A stretch of 13,608 bases of DNA, from NCBI GenBank assembly GCA_903927685.1, contig CAIYOB010001527.1:1-13608 (forward strand). The letters are read 5' to 3'. A program made the translations under genes and the position numbers. The stretch is from an uncultured Planctomycetaceae bacterium (GTDB lineage Bacteria; Planctomycetota; Planctomycetia; Pirellulales; Pirellulaceae). Below, in pieces: positions 1 through 6,010 of the stretch; position 1 is the first letter of the stretch; every line of letters starts with the position of its first letter. Under the pieces are notes generated by a model, which was not told the DNA's origin, searched no databases, and saw nothing but the letters and a program-made list of their open reading frames with translations.

Positions 1-729
1 ATCGTCATGATTTCGGTGGGGATGTCGAACACCACCCAGGAATTCTCGGCGTTTGTCCGATTGGCCAATGCCGATCCTGCAAAGTCGCCGAAGGTCGTCA
101 TCGTCGATGGGGCACAGGGCGGGATGGATGCCAAGGCGTGGGCCATCTCCGGGAGACCCGACCAACCCGGTTCTCGAAATCCTTGGGAAGTGCTGGACGA
201 CCGGCTCCGACAAGCTGACGTGTCGCACGAGCAAGTCCAGGTAGCATGGGTCAAGCAAGCTCGGATCGCCCCCGGCAGCATCGGCGAGTTCCCCAAGCAC
301 GCCGAGGAAATGAAGGGACACATGGTCACGATCCTGAACATGCTGAAGGAACGGTTCCCAAACCTGCGACTTGCCTACCTGTCCAGCCGGATTTACGCCG
401 GTTATGCCAAGTCCACGCTGAACCCGGAACCCTATGCCTTCGAGTCGGCCTTCGTGGTCCGTTGGTTGATCCAAGACCAGATCAACGGCGAGCCGTCGCT
501 GAACTACGACCCGGCAAAGGAGGCGGTGAAGTCGCCATTGCTGCTCTGGGGACCGTATCTGTGGGCAGACGGCGAGAACGGTCGCAAGATCGACGATCTT
601 GTTTGGAGGCCAGAGGATCTCGGCCCTGATGGGACTCATCCCAGTGACAATGGAAGGCGGAAGGTTGCCGAATTGCTGCTGGATTTCGTGAAGACTGATT
701 CCACGGCGAAGACGTGGTTCGTCAAGTAG
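1..729 (+). CDS. SGNH/GDSL-like hydrolase, C-terminal part (5' end outside window)
   Basis: The frame is open to base 1 (it reads I-V before the first ATG at 7), so this is the 3' portion of a longer gene and 7 is unlikely to be the true start. The visible ~242 residues include GMSNTTQEF near the beginning, VIVDGAQGG about 30 residues in, an LRLAYLSSRIYAGYA stretch, and near the end DGTHPSDNGRRKVAELLLDF. The last has the Asp-x-x-His of SGNH block V, so the catalytic His/Asp pair is present, while the nucleophile Ser block (GDS) must lie upstream of the window. The overall pattern matches a secreted SGNH-like hydrolase family I recall from planctomycetes; that family match is from memory. The substrate is unknown, with esters or acetylated polysaccharides typical of the superfamily. 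The stop is 12-24 bases before the DUF4838-like gene, so the two are probably co-transcribed. Confidence 0.75.
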   Translation: MVMISVGMSNTTQEFSAFVRLANADPAKSPKVVIVDGAQGGMDAKAWAISGRPDQPGSRNPWEVLDDRLRQADVSHEQVQVAWVKQARIAPGSIGEFPKHAEEMKGHMVTILNMLKERFPNLRLAYLSSRIYAGYAKSTLNPEPYAFESAFVVRWLIQDQINGEPSLNYDPAKEAVKSPLLLWGPYLWADGENGRKIDDLVWRPEDLGPDGTHPSDNGRRKVAELLLDFVKTDSTAKTWFVK

Positions 730-753
730 CATTTCAGATGAGTGGTGAGCGTG

Positions 754-1803
754 ATGATCAACTTCCAACGACGACAGTTCCTGGCGGGCTGTGCCAATGG
801 TGCCCTGGCGGTGCTGCTCCGTGGTAAGGCAGTGCAGGCCGACGCACCTGTCAGACATTCCTTCGCCACACGAGGCGTCGTGCTGGTGCCGGAAGATCTG
901 ACACTGGCGGATTGGCCACAGCGAGCTAAGGATGCGGGGCTGACGACGATTGGTCTGCACCATCAGAACTCGCCGCAGGCTGTTGTCCGCTGTGTCAAAT
1001 CTGATTCGGGACAACGGTTTCTGGAGAAATGCCAGAAGCTCGGCGTGGAGATCGAATACGAACTCCACGCCATGAAGGAATTACTGCCTCGTGAGTTGTT
1101 TGCGAAGAATCCCGAAATGTTCCGCATGGACGACCAGGGGCAGCGAGTGGCCGACTTCAACTGCTGCGTCCACTCCGCCCCAGCCCTGGAGATCATCTGC
1201 GAGAATGCCGTGGAAATCGGCAAGGTGCTTCGTCCAACCACCAGCCGCTATTTCTACTGGGGTGACGATGGGATGCCGTGGTGCCAGTGCCCGAAGTGCC
1301 GGGGACTGTCGCCGTCCGAGCAGGCATTGGTGATCGAGAACCGGATTTGCAGGGCCTTGCAGGAAGTGGATTCGAAGGCCCAAGTCGCACACCTTGCCTA
1401 CCACAACACGCTTGTCCCCCCTGTGAACGTCACGCCCGCTCAAGGCGTTTTTCTGGAATTCGCTCCCATCCAACGACGCTACGATGTTCCTTACGACCAG
1501 CAGCAAGACCCGAAGTTGGCTGATGGCTTGCACGCCCTCGAAGCCAACCTGACAGTCTTCCCGAAGGATACGGCCCAGGTGTTGGAGTATTGGCTGGATG
1601 TCTCCCGGTTCTCCCGGTGGAAACGCCCCGGCGTGAAGCTGCCGTGGAACAAGGATGTCTTCCTCGCTGACGTTGAAGCATACCGGAAGCGAGGCATCCG
1701 GCATGTGACGACGTTTGCCGCCTGGATCGATGCCGGTTACCAAGAACGGTACGACGATTTGTCCTTTATCCAGGAGTACGGTCAGGGCTTGACGAGTCGC
1801 TGA
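754..1803 (+). CDS. DUF4838-like secreted protein with Tat signal
   Basis: About 349 residues from ATG 754. The frame also allows a GTG start at 742, adding four residues (MVSV), but ATG 754 places the twin-arginine motif (QRRQFLAG) right at the N-terminus, followed by a hydrophobic stretch ending near KAVQA, as expected for Tat export. The mature part contains YFYWGDDGMPWCQCPKCRG with a CxCxxC cluster (about residues 177-182), then SEQALVIEN, LAYHNT and a late WxDxSRFSRWKRP region. This pattern is that of DUF4838, a family of secreted proteins often linked to polysaccharide breakdown and related to glycosidase-type barrels; its reaction is not established. The protein is shorter than many DUF4838 proteins, so it may contain only the barrel. 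It follows the SGNH-like gene closely. The family call is by motif recall. Confidence 0.7.
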   Translation: MINFQRRQFLAGCANGALAVLLRGKAVQADAPVRHSFATRGVVLVPEDLTLADWPQRAKDAGLTTIGLHHQNSPQAVVRCVKSDSGQRFLEKCQKLGVEIEYELHAMKELLPRELFAKNPEMFRMDDQGQRVADFNCCVHSAPALEIICENAVEIGKVLRPTTSRYFYWGDDGMPWCQCPKCRGLSPSEQALVIENRICRALQEVDSKAQVAHLAYHNTLVPPVNVTPAQGVFLEFAPIQRRYDVPYDQQQDPKLADGLHALEANLTVFPKDTAQVLEYWLDVSRFSRWKRPGVKLPWNKDVFLADVEAYRKRGIRHVTTFAAWIDAGYQERYDDLSFIQEYGQGLTSR

Positions 1804-1865
1804 TCCGGGGACCAACGGGTGTCGCTGGAAAGACCTGAACGCCCATCGGTTTCGACCACGCCGGG

Positions 1866-2058
1866 CTACACCCTCACCTCGCCTTTTTCATCCACCTGCC
1901 ACAACTGATTGGTATCCACATCCAGGGCTGAAAGCCAGCCGCCGTAGCAGCAGTTCGTGTCGAGGCACTTCAGGTAGCCAAGATCCAGGACTTCTGGCTG
2001 TGGCGTGTGGCCGACGATGGCAGCCGTGGATGTCTCCGATGGCGATGGTGCGGGGCAT
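1866..2058 (-). pseudogene. Ser/Thr protein phosphatase remnant with central deletion
   Basis: Reading the minus strand from ATG 2058 gives MPRTIAIGDIHGC, the N-terminus and first metal-binding motif (GDxHG) of PPP-type metallophosphatases. Directly after it, in another frame, come IVGHTPQPEVLDLGYLKCLD, then NCCYGGWLSALDVDTNQLWQ and a short tail to the TAG at 1866-1868. These are the C-terminal landmarks of the same family (GHTP with a metal-binding His, then the D-x-x-C-x-x-GG strand). Intact members are roughly 210-240 residues with GDxxDRG and GNHE motifs between the two parts; here these are absent and the join lies at about 2018-2022. So some 150 codons are missing and the frame is broken. 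A GGAG ribosome binding site sits about 7 bases before the ATG, and the MFS stop is 18 bases upstream, so it was the second gene of an operon. It cannot make an active phosphatase. Confidence 0.8.
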
Positions 2059-2076
2059 TTTGACTCCGGTCTGCCG

Positions 2077-3342
2077 TCACTTGGCAGCTTCTTCCGGTGG
2101 CTTGTGGGTGACGAAGCTCCGATACAGCAGCAGATCGTAGACGATCTTGATGCCTCCCGACAGGAAGAACGGCAGGCTGGCCCAGGCCGGATTTCCCACG
2201 AGCAAGGCCGCCAGCATCGGCGAGACGGACGCACCAATCGAGCGGGCTACGCCGGTCACACCGGATGCCGCCGAGCGTTCTTCGGGTGCCACCACGGCCA
2301 TCGTGTAGGACTGGCGGGTCGGCACGTCCATCTGCGAAATGCTGAATCGTATCATCAGCACCGTGACGGCTAAGGGCAGATTTGGCATCAACGGCACGAG
2401 CATCAACAAGACATTCGACGGCAGGTGGGTGAACACCATCGTGTTGATCAGGCCGAAGCGACGGGCCAGCCAGACGGCCGCCAGCGACGACAATCCGGCC
2501 AGCACGTTGGCTCCGAAGAAGATGCCGCCCAACGTAACCGGTTCCACCCCAAACCGGACGTGGAACCAGTAGGCCACCACGCTTTGGATAACGAATCCGC
2601 CCCCGAAGGCATCCAGGGCAAAAAGTCCGGCCAGACGAGCGACGATGCCTTTCGACTGATGCAGACCAAATCGGCTGCCCCTGGGCGTGGTCGTGGCTTC
2701 TGCCTGGACGACAATCTCCGTCTTCGGGGACAGGCCCAGGAAGATGATGGCAAGGGCAAGGCCGAAAGCCCCGTACCCCAGAACCACGGGACGATAAATG
2801 TCCGGTCCTTCCAGGCCGGAGTGAGCGGTTGCCTGACAAACCGCTCCTCCAGTCAATGCCCCCAGGGCCGTCGCCAGCGATCCGACGAGGTTGTACCAAG
2901 CGAACACAGCCGTGCGTTGCCGGTCGGTGACGAGTTGCGACAAGGCGGCTTGTTCGATGGACAGGAACGGGCCGACTTCGTTGCCGCTGGGACTGATCAC
3001 GCCGATGGTGGCGGCGACCAGTAGCCACCAGAAGCCTTGGGTGACGGCGAAAACGATGCCCGCCAGGAGCATCAGCACGGAACCGACGATCAGCATTTTG
3101 CGTCTGCCGATTCGATCCGCCGTGGTGGTGATCCACAGCGAGATGGCGGTGTCGCCCAGCAGCGTCAATGTTAGCAACAGCCCCACTCGCTCGTCGTTCA
3201 GGCCAATCGATTTGAGGTATAGGACCAGCACGACCGACAGGAAGCCGTAGGCGAACAGGCGAATGCAACGGGTGGCAAAAAGCCGCCAACCGTCAGCGTT
3301 CAGCGTCGGCATTTCCGGGATTTGAGTTGGGTCCGATGGCAT
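2077..3342 (-). CDS. Major facilitator superfamily transporter
   Basis: A 421-residue polytopic inner-membrane protein with the usual length of a 12-helix MFS carrier. The loop between helices 2 and 3 carries the MFS motif A pattern in ADRIGRRKML (about residues 75-84). Hydrophobic segments occur throughout, for example near 33-43, 55-70, 86-100, 105-117, 188-203, 272-292 and 308-330. A conserved-looking stretch at 116-130 (SPSGNEVGPFLSIEQ) and another at 334-365 (SISQMDVPTRQSYT, PEERSAASGVTGVARS) suggest a defined subfamily with polar residues inside the membrane. The substrate cannot be read from the sequence; drug, metalloid or metabolite export are all possible. The start ATG at 3342 has only a weak GAAG upstream. 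It is transcribed divergently from the thioredoxin gene and was apparently followed in an operon by the phosphatase that is now a remnant. Confidence 0.85.
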   Translation of the reverse strand: MPSDPTQIPEMPTLNADGWRLFATRCIRLFAYGFLSVVLVLYLKSIGLNDERVGLLLTLTLLGDTAISLWITTTADRIGRRKMLIVGSVLMLLAGIVFAVTQGFWWLLVAATIGVISPSGNEVGPFLSIEQAALSQLVTDRQRTAVFAWYNLVGSLATALGALTGGAVCQATAHSGLEGPDIYRPVVLGYGAFGLALAIIFLGLSPKTEIVVQAEATTTPRGSRFGLHQSKGIVARLAGLFALDAFGGGFVIQSVVAYWFHVRFGVEPVTLGGIFFGANVLAGLSSLAAVWLARRFGLINTMVFTHLPSNVLLMLVPLMPNLPLAVTVLMIRFSISQMDVPTRQSYTMAVVAPEERSAASGVTGVARSIGASVSPMLAALLVGNPAWASLPFFLSGGIKIVYDLLLYRSFVTHKPPEEAAK

Positions 3343-3529
3343 GGCAACTTCACGACTTGAAGAAACGAAAGCCCAGTTACTCTAGCCGCAAGCATCGATA
3401 TTGACCACCGGCCCCGGCTGCTGTGCCGTGGTACGCCCGAAGGCACAACCGATGCGGGCGGATTTCTGTAACTTTGAGGCCCCCTGCGAGTCCATACTCG
3501 TACAGTCGCACGGAAAGGAAGGGCATCCC
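3343..3529. promoter_or_regulatory. Divergent intergenic region between MFS and thioredoxin genes
   Basis: 187 bases between two divergent starts must hold both promoters. Two inverted repeats can be seen: TGTGCC/GGCACA at 3422-3427 and 3442-3447, and TGCGA/TCGCA at 3485-3489 and 3506-3510. The second sits 20 bases upstream of the thioredoxin start and could be an operator, but no regulator gene is in the window and no convincing -35/-10 pair with normal spacing was found. Confidence 0.3.
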
Positions 3530-4027
3530 ATGAATCAGTGGATACGCAGAAATATCGACAAGTTCGCCTTTGCGGTCGCCGTGATCGTGATCGCCGGACT
3601 CTCGTTTGGGGCGAGATCGAGCGATGGCCCGGCCACATCACTGCCCGCAGGACAATCAGGCACAAACACCCAAGAAATCGGAGGTACAAACATGCTCACC
3701 GCCACGAAGCCGCTCGGCAAAGTCCACCACGCCAACGAAGCCAACTTTGCTGAACTGGTGCTGAACTCGGACGTTCCCGTCTTGGTCGATTTCTACGCCG
3801 ACTGGTGTGGTCCCTGCCGGATGATCGCACCGGTGCTGGAAGAACTGGCACGGGAATCGACCAACGCCAAGATCGTGAAGGTGAACGTCGATCACAGTCC
3901 CCAGTTGGCTGCACGTTACGGCATCGACTCGATCCCCAGCCTGAAAGTCTTCGAGGACGGCAAGGTTGTCGATGAGCAAGTGGGCTTGGTGAACAAGGCC
4001 CAACTCAAGAAAATGCTGGGGACTTAG
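3530..4027 (+). CDS. Thioredoxin, membrane-anchored or exported long form (with internal start)
   Basis: 165 residues from ATG 3530, chosen because AAAGGAAGGG lies just upstream; the open frame continues to 3401 but the extra residues have no thioredoxin character. Residues 5-7 (IRR) precede a hydrophobic segment at about 11-27, forming a signal anchor or signal peptide, then a polar linker to about 54. A complete thioredoxin domain follows: WCGPC at 92-96, FYADW before it, the cis-proline in SIPS (P136), and a family-typical C-terminal helix. It is a thiol-disulfide oxidoreductase of the Trx type, which reduces disulfides using electrons from thioredoxin reductase in the cytoplasm or from a membrane partner such as DsbD outside it. 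A GGAGG at 3680-3684 sits 7 bases before an in-frame ATG at 3692 that would give a 111-residue soluble thioredoxin. A hairpin terminator follows the stop. Confidence 0.85.
   Translation: MNQWIRRNIDKFAFAVAVIVIAGLSFGARSSDGPATSLPAGQSGTNTQEIGGTNMLTATKPLGKVHHANEANFAELVLNSDVPVLVDFYADWCGPCRMIAPVLEELARESTNAKIVKVNVDHSPQLAARYGIDSIPSLKVFEDGKVVDEQVGLVNKAQLKKMLGT
3680..3694 (+). promoter_or_regulatory. Internal ribosome binding site and start codon for a short thioredoxin
   Basis: GGAGG at 3680-3684, a 7-base spacer, then ATG at 3692-3694 in frame with the longer gene. Translation from here gives MLTATKPLGK and a classic-length thioredoxin without the membrane segment. The Shine-Dalgarno match is as good as or better than that of the upstream start, so either both forms are made or the short form is the main product. 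Confidence 0.6.
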
Positions 4028-4060
4028 CCGGGACAGCGGCGAACACAATGCGTCTGATCA

Positions 4061-4100
4061 GCACCCCACGGCCCGCAACGGGTCATGGGGTGTTTCTTTT
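4061..4100 (+). terminator. Rho-independent terminator of the thioredoxin gene
   Basis: A hairpin with left arm 4062-4075 and right arm 4079-4092: a perfect outer stem CACCCCA/TGGGGTG, one mismatch, then GGCCCG/CGGGTC with one G-T pair around a CAA loop. It is followed directly by TTTCTTTT. It begins about 35 bases after the thioredoxin stop codon. Confidence 0.85.
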
Positions 4101-4172
4101 CTGGCAGGTAGGCTCGCTGGCCTCACACATCCCTCCCGTATCACGAGACCAAGCAGGGACAACGCTTCTGCC

Positions 4173-4193
4173 CCGTCGCCGTGCCAGCGACGG
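4173..4193. repeat. Short hairpin in the gap between thioredoxin and the ACP-like gene
   Basis: A perfect 7-base inverted repeat CCGTCGC/GCGACGG with a 7-base loop, 49 bases past the end of the minus-strand ACP-like gene. There is no T-run on either side, so it is a weak terminator candidate at best. The rest of 4101-4241 shows nothing recognisable. Confidence 0.3.
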
Positions 4194-4241
4194 CCAGTGC
4201 GAATCTTGGCAGGTGAAGGCTGATCTCGTCAGGCAGGCCCG

Positions 4242-4829
4242 CTAATTCATCCCCAAGTCTTCAATCATTCGGGAATCCGGGGTGATTTCTTCGGGCTTCA
4301 CCCCCAACGCATCACAGATGCACTCGCACAAGATCACCCACACTTCGTCCTCACTGAATTGGTGCGTAGCCATCTTCCCTGTTCGTTCGCAGTTGACGGG
4401 AAACCATTCGGCCCGCTCAGGGTGATGCTCGACGATCCAATAGGTCAGGGAGATGACTGAATCGCATTGCCGTGGGATCTTGGGGAATTCATCGTCTGCC
4501 GGTTGTTCAAGTTGGGGAAGGGAAATTCCCAACGCACCTTCCAGGGCTTGCCAATTTTCGGCACGAGTGGAGGAGGAGAACCGTCTATTCAAGTCCAGGG
4601 ACGAAGTAAGCCTCCACGGACCTGTAATGCGATTCACGGCATCGGCGACTTCTTTGAACACGGGTTCGATGCGGGGAACCTGCTGGTATTCGCCTCGCAG
4701 CTTCGCAACGAGGTAGCGGTGAAGGGTTCCCGCAGTGTTGAACACACCAGCGATAGCTTCAGCCTGGCTGATCCTGATGCCGAGCCGCTTTTCGAGCCGA
4801 AAAGTCAGATCGAGTAAATCAATCCCCAT
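4242..4829 (-). CDS. Acyl-carrier-protein-like protein with permuted halves
   Basis: 195 residues from ATG 4829. The frame stays open upstream (an earlier TTG at 4940 exists), but MGIDLLDLTFRLEKRLGIRI looks like the natural N-terminus and the upstream residues resemble nothing; no strong ribosome binding site is visible for either start. Residues 1-45 resemble the second half of an acyl carrier protein (the DSLDxxEL helix onward, with GTLHRYLVAKL as the last helix). Residues 160-195 resemble the first half and end in PDSRMIEDLGMN, exactly where an ACP would continue with its phosphopantetheine Ser. At both places the Ser is missing: MGIDLLDL has Leu, and the chain stops after Asn 195. The middle (about 70-150) has WQALEGALGISLPQLEQP and YWIVEHHPERAEWF. 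I recall a bacterial family with this layout (MGLDxVEL start, FVEDLGxD end) of unknown function. It is probably cytoplasmic and not phosphopantetheinylated. Confidence 0.65.
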   Translation of the reverse strand: MGIDLLDLTFRLEKRLGIRISQAEAIAGVFNTAGTLHRYLVAKLRGEYQQVPRIEPVFKEVADAVNRITGPWRLTSSLDLNRRFSSSTRAENWQALEGALGISLPQLEQPADDEFPKIPRQCDSVISLTYWIVEHHPERAEWFPVNCERTGKMATHQFSEDEVWVILCECICDALGVKPEEITPDSRMIEDLGMN

Positions 4830-5090
4830 GACGCAACCCAGCGTGTGTGCGGTAGCAGATGCTCGGCACGAGTCCACCAGCAAGTCCCAACCAACCAGCG
4901 GCAAGAATTCCAGAATAGGCCCACCGTCTCGCCAATTCAACCGGCCAAGATCCGTTACGAACGCTCGGCCCCGCCACCGCCATCCCCCCCGTCATCAACA
5001 GCGGCTTCCACAGCACCGGCCTTGACGCAGGTAGACGTGGTCTCGTGGCTGGGTGGTCCAAGGTGGTCCAGGTGGGCCGTCGCGGATTAG
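4830..5090. other. Stretch without a recognisable gene
   Basis: Open frames exist on both strands here, but none resembles a known protein and none has a convincing ribosome binding site. One minus-strand frame (5061-4819) would overlap the start of the ACP-like gene and has a moderately hydrophobic end, but low-complexity Ala/Pro/Ser runs on the plus strand and the lack of family features argue that this is spacer or decayed sequence. The frame leading into the Fic remnant has a TAG at 5088-5090. Confidence 0.4.
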
Positions 5091-5297
5091 GCCAAGCAGA
5101 ACTGCGCGAAGGCCAAAGCGATTTTGGAGTTGTACAATCGCAGAAAGTCCGCGTTGCCGGGAATTGTTCCGAGCCAATTCACGGTACAGACGATCGACGC
5201 GATGTTCGACAGGCCGATTTTCGCCACCACAGACTTGGTTCAGCGAACGGGCATGGCCCGAAGGAGCGCGAGCCGTTTATTGGCCACGCGTGGCCAA
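5091..5297 (+). pseudogene. Fic-family protein, C-terminal fragment
   Basis: The plus-strand frame immediately after a TAG at 5088-5090 reads NCAKAKAILELYNRRKSAL, then VPSQFTVQTIDAMFDRPIFA and TTDLVQRTGMARRSASRLLA. This is the linker helix and winged helix-turn-helix that follow the catalytic Fic domain in many Fic proteins (typically KAKAILxLYxxxK, then xxxDxLFxRPIFxxxD, then a PxAxRxL recognition helix). The Fic domain itself with HPFxxGNG is absent upstream, and the usual RRPAxLxFPELL ending is not found downstream, so only about 65 codons survive. Intact proteins transfer AMP or similar groups to target proteins and often belong to toxin-antitoxin-like or regulatory systems. The exact right limit is uncertain. 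Confidence 0.6.
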
Positions 5298-5752
5298 CGA
5301 ACGACCGCGGCCCCGAGCGAATCTCAGCGGTTCTTTCGCACGTCCGCCACTTTGGGACACCTATCGACTGGGCGAAACCAACAGCTCGAGCGTGGCGTGA
5401 CGCCGCGTGACAGCCCCCGCAAAACGCCTCGCCAGCACAACAGCGGCCAGCCCAGTTCGTTAGGAATCGGAGCGCGATGCACGACGGCCAGAATGGGAAA
5501 CCGCCTCCACGAGACGCCATCCCCATGCGGCGAGAGGTGTTTTGTGGTCAGAAGGGCGAATCCCGGCTGCGCACCGGCAACGGACAGCGCATCCCCGGGC
5601 CCCTACTCCCCCGTGTCCTTGCCCCGATTGATAACCGCGTCCGCGGGGGCTACGTTAACTCGCACACCGGCAAGGTCGGATCGTCAGGCGGGGCTTTTCG
5701 GCGGTGTGCGAGTGAGCCGTGCCACACCGGCGGACGCAGCCAGTTTCCTCAC
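5298..5752. other. Gene-poor stretch between the Fic remnant and the tRNA terminator
   Basis: Frames remain open for some distance because of base composition, and two overlapping plus-strand frames even read through the tRNA gene, which shows that they are not real. I recognise no protein motif, no insertion sequence ends and no RNA other than the inverted repeat listed separately. It is probably decayed sequence. Confidence 0.45.
5658..5713. repeat. Perfect 12-base inverted repeat
   Basis: ACTCGCACACCG at 5658-5669 is repeated inverted as CGGTGTGCGAGT at 5702-5713, with 32 bases between. The interior is GC-rich and contains GGGGCTTTTCGG. It may be a structured RNA element, a protein-binding site or the relic of a mobile element end. 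No oligo-T tract follows, so a standard terminator is unlikely. Confidence 0.6.
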
Positions 5753-5753
5753 G

Positions 5754-5802
5754 AAAAACAAAACGGCCGCAAGCCCTTGTTTGGTCAGAGCTTACGGCCG
5801 TT
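5754..5802 (-). terminator. Rho-independent terminator of tRNA-Glu
   Basis: On the minus strand, AACGGCCG-T-AAGC (5802-5790) pairs with GCTT-G-CGGCCGTT (5774-5762) as a 13-pair stem with one T-G pair and a 15-base loop, followed by a T-rich tail (TTTTGTTTTT, 5763-5754). It lies 39 bases beyond the tRNA 3' end. Confidence 0.85.
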
Positions 5803-5840
5803 ATCTGCGGATCGTGGCGAAACCTTGCGGGTTAGCCAAG

Positions 5841-5913
5841 TACCCCCTAGGGGAGTCGAACCCCTGTTGCCGGACTGAGAACCCGGAGTCCTAGGCCACT
5901 AGACGAAGGGGGC
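5841..5913 (-). tRNA. tRNA-Glu (anticodon CTC)
   Basis: The minus strand folds as a 73-base tRNA. The acceptor stem GCCCCCT/AGGGGGT has a G-U first pair and discriminator A. It has a D arm in CGTCTAGTGGCCTAGGAC, anticodon stem CCGGG/TCCGG with one wobble, 7-base loop TTCTCAG with anticodon CTC, and T arm AGGGG-TTCGACT-CCCCT. The D arm and T arm closely match bacterial tRNA-Glu. CCA is not encoded (ACTTGG follows). It is transcribed away from hrpB and ends in its own terminator. It reads GAG codons, which are frequent in the high-GC genes of this window. Its 3' end faces the lower-GC region, making it a candidate integration target. Confidence 0.95.
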
Positions 5914-6010
5914 CTGCTGTACGATCATCGGCGTCTGCCAATGACGACGGCTAATTTTCTGTGCGGCGGGCGTTTTGTCAATCCCTGTCCAGGCGGCTGC
6001 AGGTAAATCC

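Noticed and set aside
1081..1815. A 244-codon minus-strand frame opposite the DUF4838-like gene
   Set aside because: No recognisable motif, and the plus strand has a Tat signal and family motifs.
1970..3289. A 439-codon minus-strand frame over the MFS gene
   Set aside because: Arg/Gly/Pro-rich composition without motifs, whereas the overlapping frame encodes a clear MFS carrier.
3401..3529. Upstream extension of the thioredoxin frame
   Set aside because: The extra residues lie in the divergent promoter region and have no signal or domain character; ATG 3530 has a good ribosome binding site.
4819..5061. A minus-strand 80-codon frame overlapping the ACP-like start by 11 bases
   Set aside because: The overlap and a hydrophobic patch were suggestive, but there is no ribosome binding site, the composition is not protein-like and I recognise no family.
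5124..5894. A 256-codon plus-strand frame
   Set aside because: Only its first ~58 codons resemble a protein (Fic tail). It then runs through the tRNA terminator and into the tRNA gene itself, so it is not a real full-length gene.
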